A stretch of DNA of 64,000 nt. Source: Abiotrophia defectiva ATCC 49176 (lineage in GTDB: Bacteria > Bacillota > Bacilli > Lactobacillales > Aerococcaceae). How positions within the stretch are numbered: the stretch's first letter is position 1; the number at the start of each line of letters is the position of its first letter. A program made the translations under genes and the position numbers. The notes beneath the pieces are model-generated. The model had not been told where the DNA came from. It worked only from the letters and a program-made list of their open reading frames with translations, and ran no database searches. Location: the NCBI RefSeq assembly GCF_000160075.2, contig NZ_KI535341.1, positions 1 through 64,000 of the forward strand, in the 5' to 3' direction. Positions 1 through 7,030 of this stretch are shown here, piece after piece.

Positions 1-151
1 TCGTGAAATCAGACGGCGGGATAAGGTCATTGGCGTCTATCCTAATGTCGCTTCTGCTGAGCGATTAATTGGCGCCATCCTCATTGATCTAAACGATGCT
101 TGGCAGGCTAACGCACGCCCCTTCCTTGTCAACTTCACCAAACGCAAATAA
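1..151 (+). CDS. IS256-family transposase, C-terminal fragment (5' part outside window)
   Basis: The frame beginning at base 2 encodes the last 49 residues of an IS256-family DDE transposase, ending at the TAA at 149-151. The peptide matches the C-terminus of the copy at 295-1478 (basic RREIRRRDK-type stretch, then a short helix ending NFTKRK). Whether the complete gene is intact cannot be seen. Confidence 0.8.
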   Translation, partial: REIRRRDKVIGVYPNVASAERLIGAILIDLNDAWQANARPFLVNFTKRK

Positions 152-192
152 GCTATAGGACAGCCTACATATTTTTACACAGGATTTTGGAC
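1..192 (+). mobile_element. Right end of an IS256-type insertion sequence (cut by window edge)
   Basis: The first 192 bases match the last part of the element at 211-1519, base for base apart from about six substitutions. It ends in the same terminal sequence (tttttacacaggattttggac). The differences in the coding part are silent, so the two copies are related but not a fresh duplication. The gap to the next copy is only 18 bp, so two elements of one family stand in tandem in the same orientation. Confidence 0.85.
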
Positions 193-241
193 TTGACTGC
201 TTTCGATTAAGTCCCTATAATTGTGTAAAAAGAAAAAGCCA

Positions 242-294
242 GGTAATCTCTGGTACAATGTAGTTGTCGGAAAACATTGAAAGAGGAGATTACC
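242..294 (+). promoter_or_regulatory. IS promoter and hairpin that masks the transposase ribosome site in read-through RNA
   Basis: ggtaatctc at 242-250 is the exact reverse complement of gagattacc at 286-294, which covers part of the ribosome-binding site AGAGGAG just before the ATG at 295. An extended -10 promoter (TG-g-TACAAT, 251-259) lies between the arms. Transcripts from this promoter would start near 266 and lack the left arm. Transcripts entering from outside would carry both arms and fold over the ribosome site. This layout is known from other insertion sequences as protection against impinging transcription. Its function here is inferred. Confidence 0.55.
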
Positions 295-1478
295 ATGACT
301 TACCTTAATATTAACCTAAAACTTGAAGAATTAACAGAGGCAGTTTTAAACAGTGACATGAACACGCTCATGAAGTCGCTGGCCATTACCGTCTTTAATG
401 CCTACATGGAAGAAGAACGCCACCAGTTCATCCAAGCCGCACCCCATGAACGCTCCGACCAGCGCCAAGATTATCGCAACGGCTACTATGAACGCCAATG
501 GACGCTATCCATCGGCACCCTTAAATTACAAGTCCCACGCACGCGTTCTGGCGAGTTCAAAACCGAACTCTTTGAACGTTACCAGCGCAACGAACAGGCC
601 TTCCTGCTTTCCATGATGGAAATGGTGGTCAATGGGGTCTCAACACGCAAAGTCACTAAAATCGTGCAAGAACTGTGTGGCGAGACGGTTTCCAAGTCCT
701 TTGTGTCAGACGTTATGAAGCGGCTAGATCCTGAGATTGAAGCTTTCAAAAATCGGACCCTGACCCACAGCCACTTTCGCTATCTCTACCTCGATGCCCT
801 TTACATTAAGGTGCGTGAAGAGGGTCGTGTGGTATCCAAGGCGGTCTACCTAGCTCAAGGCGTCAACGAGGCCAACAAGCGCGAAATCATCGGCTTTGGG
901 TGTCAGAAGAAGAAAGCAAAGAGGCTTGGCTGACCTTCCTTCAGTCCCTGCGAGCCCGTGGTTTGAGCCAGCCCACCCTGATTATTTCAGACGCTCACTC
1001 CGGGCTTAGAGCCGCTATCCAGCACTGTTTTGTTGGGGTGCCTTGGCAACGTTGCGTCTTTCATTTCTTATCCAACATTGTCGAGACTATTCCCAGAAAA
1101 GGGAGTCTAGAGGCGCGCGCTAAGTTGAAGGCCATTTTCCAGGCGCCCACCGCCGAACATGCAAGGCGGCTCAAGGAAGCTTTTGAGGCCTCTGTCGCGG
1201 ACAATCCTCGCTATCAGAAGGCCTTAAAGGTTTTAGATGAGGGCTTTGAAGATGCCGTTCAGTTTATGATGGAGCCTGAGATTTACCATCCCAACTTGCG
1301 GACTACTAACTCTGTCGAACGTTTGAACCGTGAAATCAGACGGCGGGATAAGGTCATTGGCGTCTACCCTAATGTCGCTTCTGCTGAGCGACTGATTGGC
1401 GCCATCCTCATTGATTTAAACGATGCTTGGCAGGCTAACGCACGCCCCTTCCTGGTCAACTTCACCAAACGCAAATAA
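295..1478 (+). pseudogene. IS256-family transposase, frameshifted
   Basis: This is a Mutator/IS256-type DDE transposase that would act on the ends of its own element. The ATG at 295 follows AGAGGAG with good spacing. The TTG-initiated extension from 277 is rejected because it includes the ribosome site. The reading frame breaks near 897-903. The run ggg followed by tgtcag needs one more G to continue as GFG-VSEEES, and the second half then runs in frame to the TAA at 1476-1478. Catalytic acidic residues are visible in the contexts YLYLDALY, LIISDAHSG and TNSVERLN. The total length when repaired, about 394 residues, is normal. A one-base loss in a G run may be a true mutation, a programmed shift or a sequencing error. 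Confidence 0.85.
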
Positions 1479-1551
1479 GCTATAGGACAGCCTACATATT
1501 TTTACACAGGATTTTGGACTTGACTCCTTTTTCCCGGTTTCCGGCCCAGCC

Positions 1552-1579
1552 AGTGGTCCACTCCAAAGAGTGGACCACT
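1552..1579. repeat. Perfect 12-bp hairpin with CAAA loop
   Basis: agtggtccactc and gagtggaccact are exact reverse complements around the loop caaa. No T run follows on either strand, so it is not a standard intrinsic terminator. It stands just outside the insertion sequence. A second perfect hairpin with the same CAAA loop occurs at 9401-9432. Confidence 0.7.
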
Positions 1580-1620
1580 AGCTCAGGGATTCTGCCTTGT
1601 ATGTCACCCTTTCCCCACAC

Positions 1621-1650
1621 CAAAAAGCCCCTGCCCTTAGGACAGGGGCT
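1621..1650 (-). terminator. Intrinsic terminator of the cupin gene
   Basis: On the minus strand the stem AGCCCCTG / CAGGGGCT is followed by TTTTTG, directly downstream of the cupin stop codon. Confidence 0.8.
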
Positions 1651-1657
1651 ATCCCAT

Positions 1658-1957
1658 CTAGGCTTCTGGCGCTAGGTGGGATTTGATAACCATGAGTTCG
1701 CTATCTTCGACGGCTTCCAGGGAGTGTACTTCGTGAGGAGCCATGCGAATGATGACGCCAGGATAGATTTCGGCTGTCTCCTTCTCATCAGAGAAAAGGA
1801 TTCGCCCTTTGACTGGGACGACGACCACCGTATAAGGGACGTGGTGCTGGCCAATGGCTTGCCCGGCAGGTAGGACCAGGTGGGTGACTGTCTGGCTAGA
1901 TGTCTCCACCAAATGCTCAAAACGCTCAATGTCTGTGCGACCGTGATAAACTTTCAT
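1658..1957 (-). CDS. Small single-domain cupin protein
   Basis: This is a 99-residue cupin-fold protein without other domains. The start is the ATG at 1957, preceded by GAGGAG. The upstream ATG at 1975 is rejected because it would place that ribosome site inside the gene. The order of strands fits a conserved beta-barrel: a turn with GQAIGQHHVPY (metal-ligand-like histidines), then VVVVPVKGRILFSDE, then a second motif with PHEVHSLEAVED, whose histidines would complete a metal site. Proteins of this kind bind a small ligand or metal and may act as isomerases, dioxygenases or sensors. No substrate can be inferred. It is monocistronic with its own terminator. Confidence 0.7.
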   Translation of the reverse strand: MKVYHGRTDIERFEHLVETSSQTVTHLVLPAGQAIGQHHVPYTVVVVPVKGRILFSDEKETAEIYPGVIIRMAPHEVHSLEAVEDSELMVIKSHLAPEA

Positions 1958-2022
1958 ACTTAAGACTCCTCTCAACTACTTTCCTTCATTATAACACAAC
2001 ACGGCCCGCCACACCTCCAGAT

Positions 2023-2069
2023 AAACAAAAAAACCGCACCGCTTGCGTCGGCGCAAGTTGGTGTGGTTT
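2023..2069 (-). terminator. Intrinsic terminator ending the 455-nt RNA
   Basis: On the minus strand, CTTGCG-ccga-CGCAAG extended by CACC/GGTG and flanking pairs forms a long stem. It is followed by TTTTTTTGTTT. Confidence 0.85.
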
Positions 2070-2480
2070 ATGTCAATGCTCGAATTTTGCCCAGCAGCCT
2101 ATTATCCCTCTGTTGTTTAATAAGCTAATCTTGACGTTAGAGTCCCTAATCTCTTGGCGCCAAGTCTCCTCAAGTGCAGAGTTTTAACTCTGCGCTGGCA
2201 ACTGATGCTCGTGGCAAAAGTGTAGCATTTCCCTGTATATACGAAGATGCGATCGCCCGACGTCGTGATCGTCGTGGCAGCTCTTGTTCGTCAGTACAAG
2301 CTGTCATCTCCTTGGACCAGTGAAAATCCAAAAGGCAATCGTCCCCTTTGACTGCACGGGTCTTGAGCGAGACCCTCTGCCGTCCTTCTTACTTTAGAAG
2401 GTAATCCTATGAAACTATATATGACAAGGAGTCGGTACCCCCATACACGACTTCCTTGCTGAGGAGTTTAATCACGTTGC
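2024..2480 (-). ncRNA. Unidentified structured RNA of about 455 nt
   Basis: This stretch carries no convincing protein gene, yet it has a promoter at one end (TTTTCA, 17 bp, TATAAT) and a strong terminator at the other. Between them lie many self-complementary segments on the minus strand: CCTTCT-aaagta-AGAAGG, GGGTCT-cgctca-AGACCC, GCAGAGT-taaa-ACTCTGC, the palindrome CTTGGCGCCAAG, and AAGGA/GTCG pairing with CGAC/TCCTT. I compared it by eye with RNase P RNA, tmRNA, 6S RNA, SRP RNA, T-box, M-box and common riboswitches. None of their conserved cores is present. The terminator separates it from the cupin gene, so it is more likely a stand-alone RNA than a leader. A 9-codon ORF with a ribosome site (2415-2444, minus) lies inside the first hairpin. 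Confidence 0.65.
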
Positions 2481-2486
2481 ATAGGC

Positions 2487-2515
2487 ATTATAGCACGACT
2501 TGTTTCGCTTGAAAA
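2487..2515 (-). promoter_or_regulatory. Promoter of the 455-nt RNA
   Basis: On the minus strand, TTTTCA and TATAAT are separated by 17 bp. Transcription would start near 2480. The same -35 sequence and spacing occur at the nucleotidase leader promoter (39130-39158). Confidence 0.65.
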
Positions 2516-2829
2516 GGGGGTAAACTCATTTTTTTGTCAAATTCGACATTTTTTTGATAATTGTCTATTAAATCCCAGTCTTAAGGCGCTTTGGCGACCA
2601 TTTTTGCTAGTCATTTAAACTAGCCCAAGCCACCCGAAAATCGCCCCTAGCTTGGGTCAGCAATCCAAGCCTCCATTTTTCGACCTTAGTCAGCCCTCAC
2701 CATAATCTTGTCAGGCAATATTAACCTTACGCTTTTATCATCTTTGCCTACATATATGACGAATTGCAAGATAACTCATCCAATTTATAAAGAATCTTTA
2801 CAGCTCGGATTTGATAGCTCACCCCATCA
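2516..2829. other. Gene-free spacer
   Basis: I see no gene, RNA or convincing regulatory site in this AT-rich spacer. It lies between the RNA promoter and the terminator of the next gene. Confidence 0.5.
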
Positions 2830-2856
2830 AAAAAAGACCCGGCTATTGCCCGGTCT
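2830..2856 (-). terminator. Terminator overlapping the end of the three-helix membrane protein gene
   Basis: On the minus strand, AGACC-GG pairs with CC-G-GGTCT (one bulged G) and is followed by TTTTTTT. The stop codon of the gene lies in the loop, so the last codons form the stem. Confidence 0.75.
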
Positions 2857-3229
2857 CCTTATCTGCTAATTTATCTTTGACGCCAGCCACCATGTTGCGC
2901 CCCATGTCCTTAATATGAGCTAGGAGACCTAGGAGACTGTCCAAATAAGTGTCGTCACCCCGCACCGCCAGCATGACCGTCTCGCTCCCCATGTAAGCTG
3001 CTAGGAAGAACAAGAGACTATAAATCAGATTGAGCAATTGAACGCCCGTCCCCACCTGATATTGCCAGTAGGCCCAAACTTCTTGGACGCCGTAGAGGGC
3101 TAGGATTAAGAGCAAGAACCATACCGCCTTCTGCCATTCAGGCGTGAAGCGTGCCTTGCGCCGCAACAAACAATAGGCTGCCGAAGCCGTTAGGATAATA
3201 TTCACAGTCACCAGTAAGAAATTCAGCAT
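2843..3229 (-). CDS. Three-helix membrane protein of unknown function
   Basis: This 128-residue protein has three hydrophobic segments at about residues 1-21, 34-56 and 65-88. A basic loop (RRKARF) follows the first, and a charged cytoplasmic-type tail rich in D and K follows the third. The start is the ATG at 3229, preceded by GGAGG. The longer in-frame extension to 3319 would run through the promoter and is rejected. A promoter is visible 40 bp upstream and a terminator overlaps the stop, so the gene stands alone. I do not recognise the family. Confidence 0.65.
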   Translation of the reverse strand: MLNFLLVTVNIILTASAAYCLLRRKARFTPEWQKAVWFLLLILALYGVQEVWAYWQYQVGTGVQLLNLIYSLLFFLAAYMGSETVMLAVRGDDTYLDSLLGLLAHIKDMGRNMVAGVKDKLADKETGQ

Positions 3230-3266
3230 CTTACTCCCTCCTCGCGTCATCTCGTTTTCTACTACT

Positions 3267-3296
3267 AGTATAGTAAAGTTTAGGGGCCCTAGGCAA
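3267..3296 (-). promoter_or_regulatory. Promoter of the three-helix membrane protein gene
   Basis: On the minus strand, TTGCCT and TATACT are separated by 18 bp. Confidence 0.55.
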
Positions 3297-3393
3297 GGAA
3301 AATTTGGCTCCAAGGTCAAAAATCGGTCTGGAGACCGAGTCCTAGACCGATTTGAGCAGTCCTAGCCAATTTGTTAGCTTCAACACTTACTAG

Positions 3394-3421
3394 TTGCCTT
3401 TCTAGACAGACTTGCTATAAT
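3394..3421 (+). promoter_or_regulatory. Promoter of the serine-rich surface protein gene
   Basis: TTGCCT at 3394-3399 and TATAAT at 3416-3421 are 16 bp apart. A second TATAAT at 3430-3435 lacks a good -35. Confidence 0.6.
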
Positions 3422-3456
3422 GATGATAGTATAATCGCGCACAAGGAGCATCCAAC

Positions 3457-3993
3457 ATGAAAAAGGCAAAACTCATCGCCCATATTATTCTTATTATACT
3501 GGCTATCGGGACAGTGGATGTACTGGCCAATTTTAGTGGCTTAGATCTGATGAACCACCTGGATGCCTGGGTAGGCCGGCGCCCCGACCATATTTCGGCG
3601 CCTAATGCGTCTAGCCGCGAGTCGTCCAAGGACTCCTCCTCTAGCGATCACTCCAAGGAATCGTCTGAATCCAAATCGGAAAGTTCCTCTTCTAGCTCAT
3701 CCTCTTCATCCAGCTCTTCCTCATCTGAATCCTCTTCGTCATCTAGCCAATCCTCCGAGTCCCGTCCAACAAACCAAGACAACGACGACCAAGACTCGCC
3801 AACTAGTCCAAACACTCGCCAAAACGACGACTACACCGCGCCAACAAGTCCAACCACCCCGGCGCCAAGCCCAGACCCAGTTACCCCGCCAACCCCGGCG
3901 GACCCAGTGGTCGAACCCCAACCAGACCCAACACCTGACCCAACCCCAGCCCCACCAGCAGATGGTGGCGGCGTTGATGGTGCGGGGGAATAA
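3457..3993 (+). CDS. Serine- and proline-rich membrane-anchored surface protein
   Basis: The protein has 178 residues. An N-terminal hydrophobic helix (about residues 6-26, after KKAK) acts as an uncleaved anchor or signal. A Ser/Glu/Lys-rich linker follows (about 51-102, with an almost pure run of serines). The tail is rich in Thr, Pro and Asp, with PTSPTTP- and PDPTPDPTP-like repeats. The low-complexity parts suggest an extended, possibly glycosylated stalk outside the membrane. There is no sortase motif and no folded domain at the end, so it is either a stalk without a head or a remnant. The ATG follows AAGGAG at 3441. The +2-frame ORF in the same region is a shadow of the repeat codons. 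Confidence 0.7.
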   Translation: MKKAKLIAHIILIILAIGTVDVLANFSGLDLMNHLDAWVGRRPDHISAPNASSRESSKDSSSSDHSKESSESKSESSSSSSSSSSSSSSSESSSSSSQSSESRPTNQDNDDQDSPTSPNTRQNDDYTAPTSPTTPAPSPDPVTPPTPADPVVEPQPDPTPDPTPAPPADGGGVDGAGE

Positions 3994-4020
3994 GTAGATA
4001 GAAAAATCCCAATCCATAAT

Positions 4021-4075
4021 TGAACTGCACCCCATAAGTTGGACAATAAAAATCCAACTTATGGGGTGCAGTTCA
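4021..4075. repeat. Perfect 23-bp inverted repeat resembling IS150-type ends (possible MITE or bidirectional terminator)
   Basis: Bases 4021-4043 and 4053-4075 are exact reverse complements around a 9-base loop. The outer sequence, tgaactgcaccccataagtt followed by gga, looks like the terminal repeat of IS3-family, IS150-group elements. No transposase lies between the arms, so this is two ends with nothing inside. It stands between two converging genes and could also stop transcription, although T runs are short. Confidence 0.6.
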
Positions 4076-4146
4076 TATTTTCATACTTTCTACGCTTGAT
4101 GCCTTTAACACGCTTTCTTCATTGAGTTTCTCACAGGTCGCATCTT

Positions 4147-4905
4147 CTATAGGCACTTTCGAATGGCCCGCGCCAGACCCTCAGGATTTTCCCAAGCCAT
4201 TGAGTGGCCCGCATTCGGCACTACTTCAATTTTCACACCCCGCTCTTGCAACTTCTCATAATCAGGGTCGGGTAGTGTTTGTTCGCCGAAAATAAAATAC
4301 TTGGGAAAGTCAAATTGATACAAGAGCTGTCTCCAAGAGACTTGTCCCCCTTGAACCGCATTTCGAGATATTTCGAATGCCGCCTTTGGCAACCAATTTC
4401 TTAAAGTCGCGAGCCAAGTTGTGTAACCTGCTTGTCGGTAGTAGGCCAGTCTCTTGGCGAATTCCTGCTCCAGGTTAGCCTCATCCAGACTCGCAATATC
4501 AAAACTGGCTGCCCCATCCGAACTTGGGTCTAGGTTTGATTCGCTCAGTATCAGCTTTTTGACGCGCTTGCTAATCAAATTACATAATTCGATAGCGACC
4601 GCTCCGCCTAAACTATGGCCGAAAACAATCACTTGATCTAGCTTCAAATCTTCCACAAACTCACTTAAATATTGAGCATGGGCCTTAACACTATATTCAA
4701 AATCCAAGGGCCTATCGCTGTAACCCGCGCCCAACAAATCAATCAGAATGATTCGCTGGCTAGGCCCCAGCATGGCGGCTACTTCAATATAGTCAAAAGA
4801 ACTGGCACAGCCTAAGCCATGTATGAATAGGATTGGCGTCCCCTTGCCATGGAGGTCATGGTAGCGAACGACATATTCAGACTCTCTAATTCTGTACTCT
4901 CTCAT
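4147..4905 (-). CDS. Alpha/beta-hydrolase fold protein
   Basis: This 252-residue soluble hydrolase has the classical layout. The oxyanion strand is FIHGLGCASS (about residues 27-36), followed by a LIDLLGAGYSDRP turn. The nucleophile elbow is GHSLGG with Ser98, and a C-terminal NAGHSMAWENPEG carries the catalytic His234. A cap segment lies around 130-190. The acid residue is probably in the FGEQTLPDPD segment. Such enzymes cleave esters, peptides or C-C bonds; the substrate cannot be told. The start is supported by GGGGGAG 8 bases upstream. It is converging with the serine-rich protein gene and has no operon partner. Confidence 0.8.
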   Translation of the reverse strand: MREYRIRESEYVVRYHDLHGKGTPILFIHGLGCASSFDYIEVAAMLGPSQRIILIDLLGAGYSDRPLDFEYSVKAHAQYLSEFVEDLKLDQVIVFGHSLGGAVAIELCNLISKRVKKLILSESNLDPSSDGAASFDIASLDEANLEQEFAKRLAYYRQAGYTTWLATLRNWLPKAAFEISRNAVQGGQVSWRQLLYQFDFPKYFIFGEQTLPDPDYEKLQERGVKIEVVPNAGHSMAWENPEGLARAIRKCL

Positions 4906-5008
4906 TTCTAACTCCCCCCTAAGTTAATCCATTACTTGACACAAAAGCCTCCCACCAAAAAGGATAGAAGGCTTGTTGTATCATTCAGTTAAATTACTTT
5001 GCTTGCGA

Positions 5009-5335
5009 TTATTCACACTCAATATGAGACTTGAAATATTTCTCTTGAAATCTAACAGCTTCTTCAATTTCTTCTACTGTAAATTTTGTTCCTATTGGAG
5101 CAACAACCCATTTTTCTTCAACGTCATCGTCCCTTTTGATAACTGCAATTAATTCTCCCTCATATTCATCTACTGCTTTATCAACGCCAAGTACATACAC
5201 ATCTTGTTCTTCTCCATCAGGAGCGATTATTCCTTCAACATAACCATAATTGATTGGATAAATTTGTTCCGGATAATCAGGGTGAGAGCTCCCTAGCGGA
5301 CGATCTATTTTAACTTTTAAAACTTTGCCAATCAT
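5009..5335 (-). CDS. Small inorganic pyrophosphatase-like protein
   Basis: The 108-residue protein matches the short Firmicute version of family I inorganic pyrophosphatase. It opens with KVKIDRPLGSSHPD, then has the core YPINYGYVEGIIAPDGEEQDVYVLG (in pieces, about residues 26-50) that supplies acidic metal ligands, and a later DDVEEKWVVAP strand. It would hydrolyse PPi or a related phosphate anhydride in the cytoplasm with Mg2+. It is shorter than classical PPases (about 170 residues), so activity on PPi is inferred. The start is supported by GGAGGAG. The spacers on both sides carry a similar gcctcccacc segment. Confidence 0.75.
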   Translation of the reverse strand: MIGKVLKVKIDRPLGSSHPDYPEQIYPINYGYVEGIIAPDGEEQDVYVLGVDKAVDEYEGELIAVIKRDDDVEEKWVVAPIGTKFTVEEIEEAVRFQEKYFKSHIECE

Positions 5336-5402
5336 ATTATCTCCTCCACAAATTCAGGGTTGTCACCCGCTATTTCCACAAGAGCCTCCCACCGAATTAG
5401 AG

Positions 5403-6455
5403 CTAATCTTTTCCCTTCTCCTTATACTCTTTGACAGCTTTCTGGTAGAATTCTAAATCTCTCATAATCAAAATATTGAAGCGGAGATTCTTGCTCTCCT
5501 TGTCGCCGAAAGTTCTGATTGCCACGCCGACCTTATCATTCTGGATGAATACAAAACTGTCTTTTCCTACTTGAGGATCAGCCAACAGTTTCTTAAGCTC
5601 GCTCGTCTCTTCAAGCTTGAGTACTTTTAGGTAGGCAAGTAAAGCTTCCTCAGTTCCCAAGTTCAGGCTATAGCCAAGCGTCTTGCCATCCGCACTCGCA
5701 ATAATACCTTCCTGATCTTCGCTAATTTGATAGTACTTGACAGACCTGCTGTCTTCTAATGTCCTCTCTTTGGCATCTTGGAGATGTGTGTTCTTAATTA
5801 AGTCCATATAATTCTTATAAGAAGCTTCCGCATCATCGTTAATCAAGCTTTCTACCTTAGTAAAGTGGTCAGTATATAAGTTAACTAGCAAATCCAAAGC
5901 TTGATCTGCTTGTTCTTGGTCAGCTGGCCGATTCACCTTTACAAAAAAGGCTAAATCACGATAAATCCGGATACCAAACTGCCCTCCGAAGGCAAATACT
6001 TGGACAATTGCCTTGTCATTCTTAAGAATTAGGACCCGCCCTTGGAATTTGTCAGGACTTGTCAGCATCGACTCTAACTCACTGGTTGGCTCAATAGCTA
6101 AAGCTGCTAAATAGCCTTTAATAGCCTCGGCAGGAAGTTGATCAAAAGCATAACCAAGTGTTTGCCCCGTGGTGCTACCAAAAAAGGCAGCCTTATTATC
6201 CTTATTATCTCCTGTTCGATATAACAAATAGTCAACCTGAGATGACCAGGTTTCTTTTTTAGCCGGAATGCGCTCTGTGGCCTTGATAAAGTCCATGTAT
6301 TGATTATAAGACTTCTCCACATCCTCGGTAATCAAGCCCTCTACTTGCGTAAAGTAGTCCTTGTATTCCTCAGCTGTTTGAGGCCCTGACTCCGCGCTGA
6401 CAAGGCTAGGCACCATGAGCATGAGGGCGAATATGGCGAGTAGTAGTTTCTTCAT
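5403..6455 (-). CDS. Secreted protein made of two tandem copies of one domain
   Basis: The 350-residue product begins with a signal peptide (KK, then a hydrophobic core, probable cleavage after SLVSA near residue 21). Two homologous units of about 150 residues follow. Each begins with a Y-x-D-x-F-T-x-V-E-x-LI-x-x-D motif, continues with SY-x-x-YMD-x-IK, has a TLGY segment, then ALLAYLK/AIKGYLAAL, and ends with a RDL-x-F strand. The copies have diverged but keep the order of motifs, so this is an internal duplication. No lipobox cysteine is present, so the protein is probably released or wall-associated. The function is unknown. The start at 6455 has AAGGAAG upstream. The longer ORF to 6536 would include the promoter-like TATAAT. 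Confidence 0.7.
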   Translation of the reverse strand: MKKLLLAIFALMLMVPSLVSAESGPQTAEEYKDYFTQVEGLITEDVEKSYNQYMDFIKATERIPAKKETWSSQVDYLLYRTGDNKDNKAAFFGSTTGQTLGYAFDQLPAEAIKGYLAALAIEPTSELESMLTSPDKFQGRVLILKNDKAIVQVFAFGGQFGIRIYRDLAFFVKVNRPADQEQADQALDLLVNLYTDHFTKVESLINDDAEASYKNYMDLIKNTHLQDAKERTLEDSRSVKYYQISEDQEGIIASADGKTLGYSLNLGTEEALLAYLKVLKLEETSELKKLLADPQVGKDSFVFIQNDKVGVAIRTFGDKESKNLRFNILIMRDLEFYQKAVKEYKEKGKD

Positions 6456-7030
6456 TGGGTCACTTCCTTTATGGGGGATTCTTTTTCCTATTATAGCACG
6501 AAAGCATCGGGAACAATAACCTGCTTTCACAGGCACTTTTCAAACAGTGTCTGACCCACAGAAAGTTCTGTAGCGGTAAAACTAGTTGACTCTTGCTAAT
6601 CTGCTCTAACTCCCCCACAGTGCAATAGCGTCTCCCTTGTCTTCACACTTTTTAAATTAATATAAACATACTCGACGCCTAGTAAAACAACTCCCTCGTG
6701 GTGTGTTATATAGCTAAGAGATTTAATTTTCGCAACTAGCAGTAATGCCTTACCTTTAGGAAAACGCTGAAGGAAATAAGGTCCTTCCCCTTATAAAATA
6801 GCAATAAGTAGTAATTTATGTCGTAGCCCTCATATTGATTACTATTAGCTACTTGGGTTAATATGAGAAATTTCAACCCCATAATCCAAAAAAGGAAATA
6901 GAAATTGATATGTAGTGATTGTGTAAAAGCGGTCGTAATTATTTAATTCTCCTCGGTTAGAGTAAGATTGAACTTTAAATGTGTATAGCTCTTAGTAATG
7001 CCTAATTATATCTACACCATTATCAAAATC
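6456..7030. other. AT-rich gene-free spacer beside the HEPN-like gene
   Basis: Apart from a TATAAT near 6490 (minus strand) that may serve the secreted-protein gene, I see no gene, RNA or repeat here. Base composition falls sharply in this spacer, in line with the gene that follows. It may be the edge of a transferred segment. Confidence 0.5.

Larger units (their letters stand above)
211..1519 (+). mobile_element. IS256-type insertion sequence, about 1.31 kb
   Basis: The element carries a single transposase gene between imperfect terminal inverted repeats. The left end gtccctataattgtgtaaaa and the reverse complement of the right end, gtccaaaatcctgtgtaaaa, share gtcc and tgtgtaaaaa, about 15 of 21 positions. 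Size and gene content fit the IS256 family. The exact ends are uncertain by a few bases because ttgact follows the right end of both copies. No convincing 8-bp target duplication is visible, as expected if tandem insertion or deletion has removed the original flank. Confidence 0.8.

Noticed and set aside
1900-2187. Plus-strand ORF of 95 codons overlapping the cupin gene and the RNA
   Set aside because: It has no ribosome site, crosses a strong terminator hairpin and covers the structured RNA on the other strand. Composition is not protein-like.
2195-2310. Minus-strand ORF of about 40 codons in the RNA, next to AAGGAG
   Set aside because: The ATG touches the ribosome-site-like sequence with no spacing, and the codon use is not protein-like.
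3640-3770. Possible short tandem repeat or CRISPR-like array in the serine run
   Set aside because: It is a run of serine codons (tcc, tct, agc, tca) inside a gene, with no spaced identical repeats. No CRISPR array was seen anywhere in the window.
3605-3997. Plus-strand ORF in the second frame of the serine-rich gene
   Set aside because: It is a shadow caused by the skewed codons of the serine and proline repeats.
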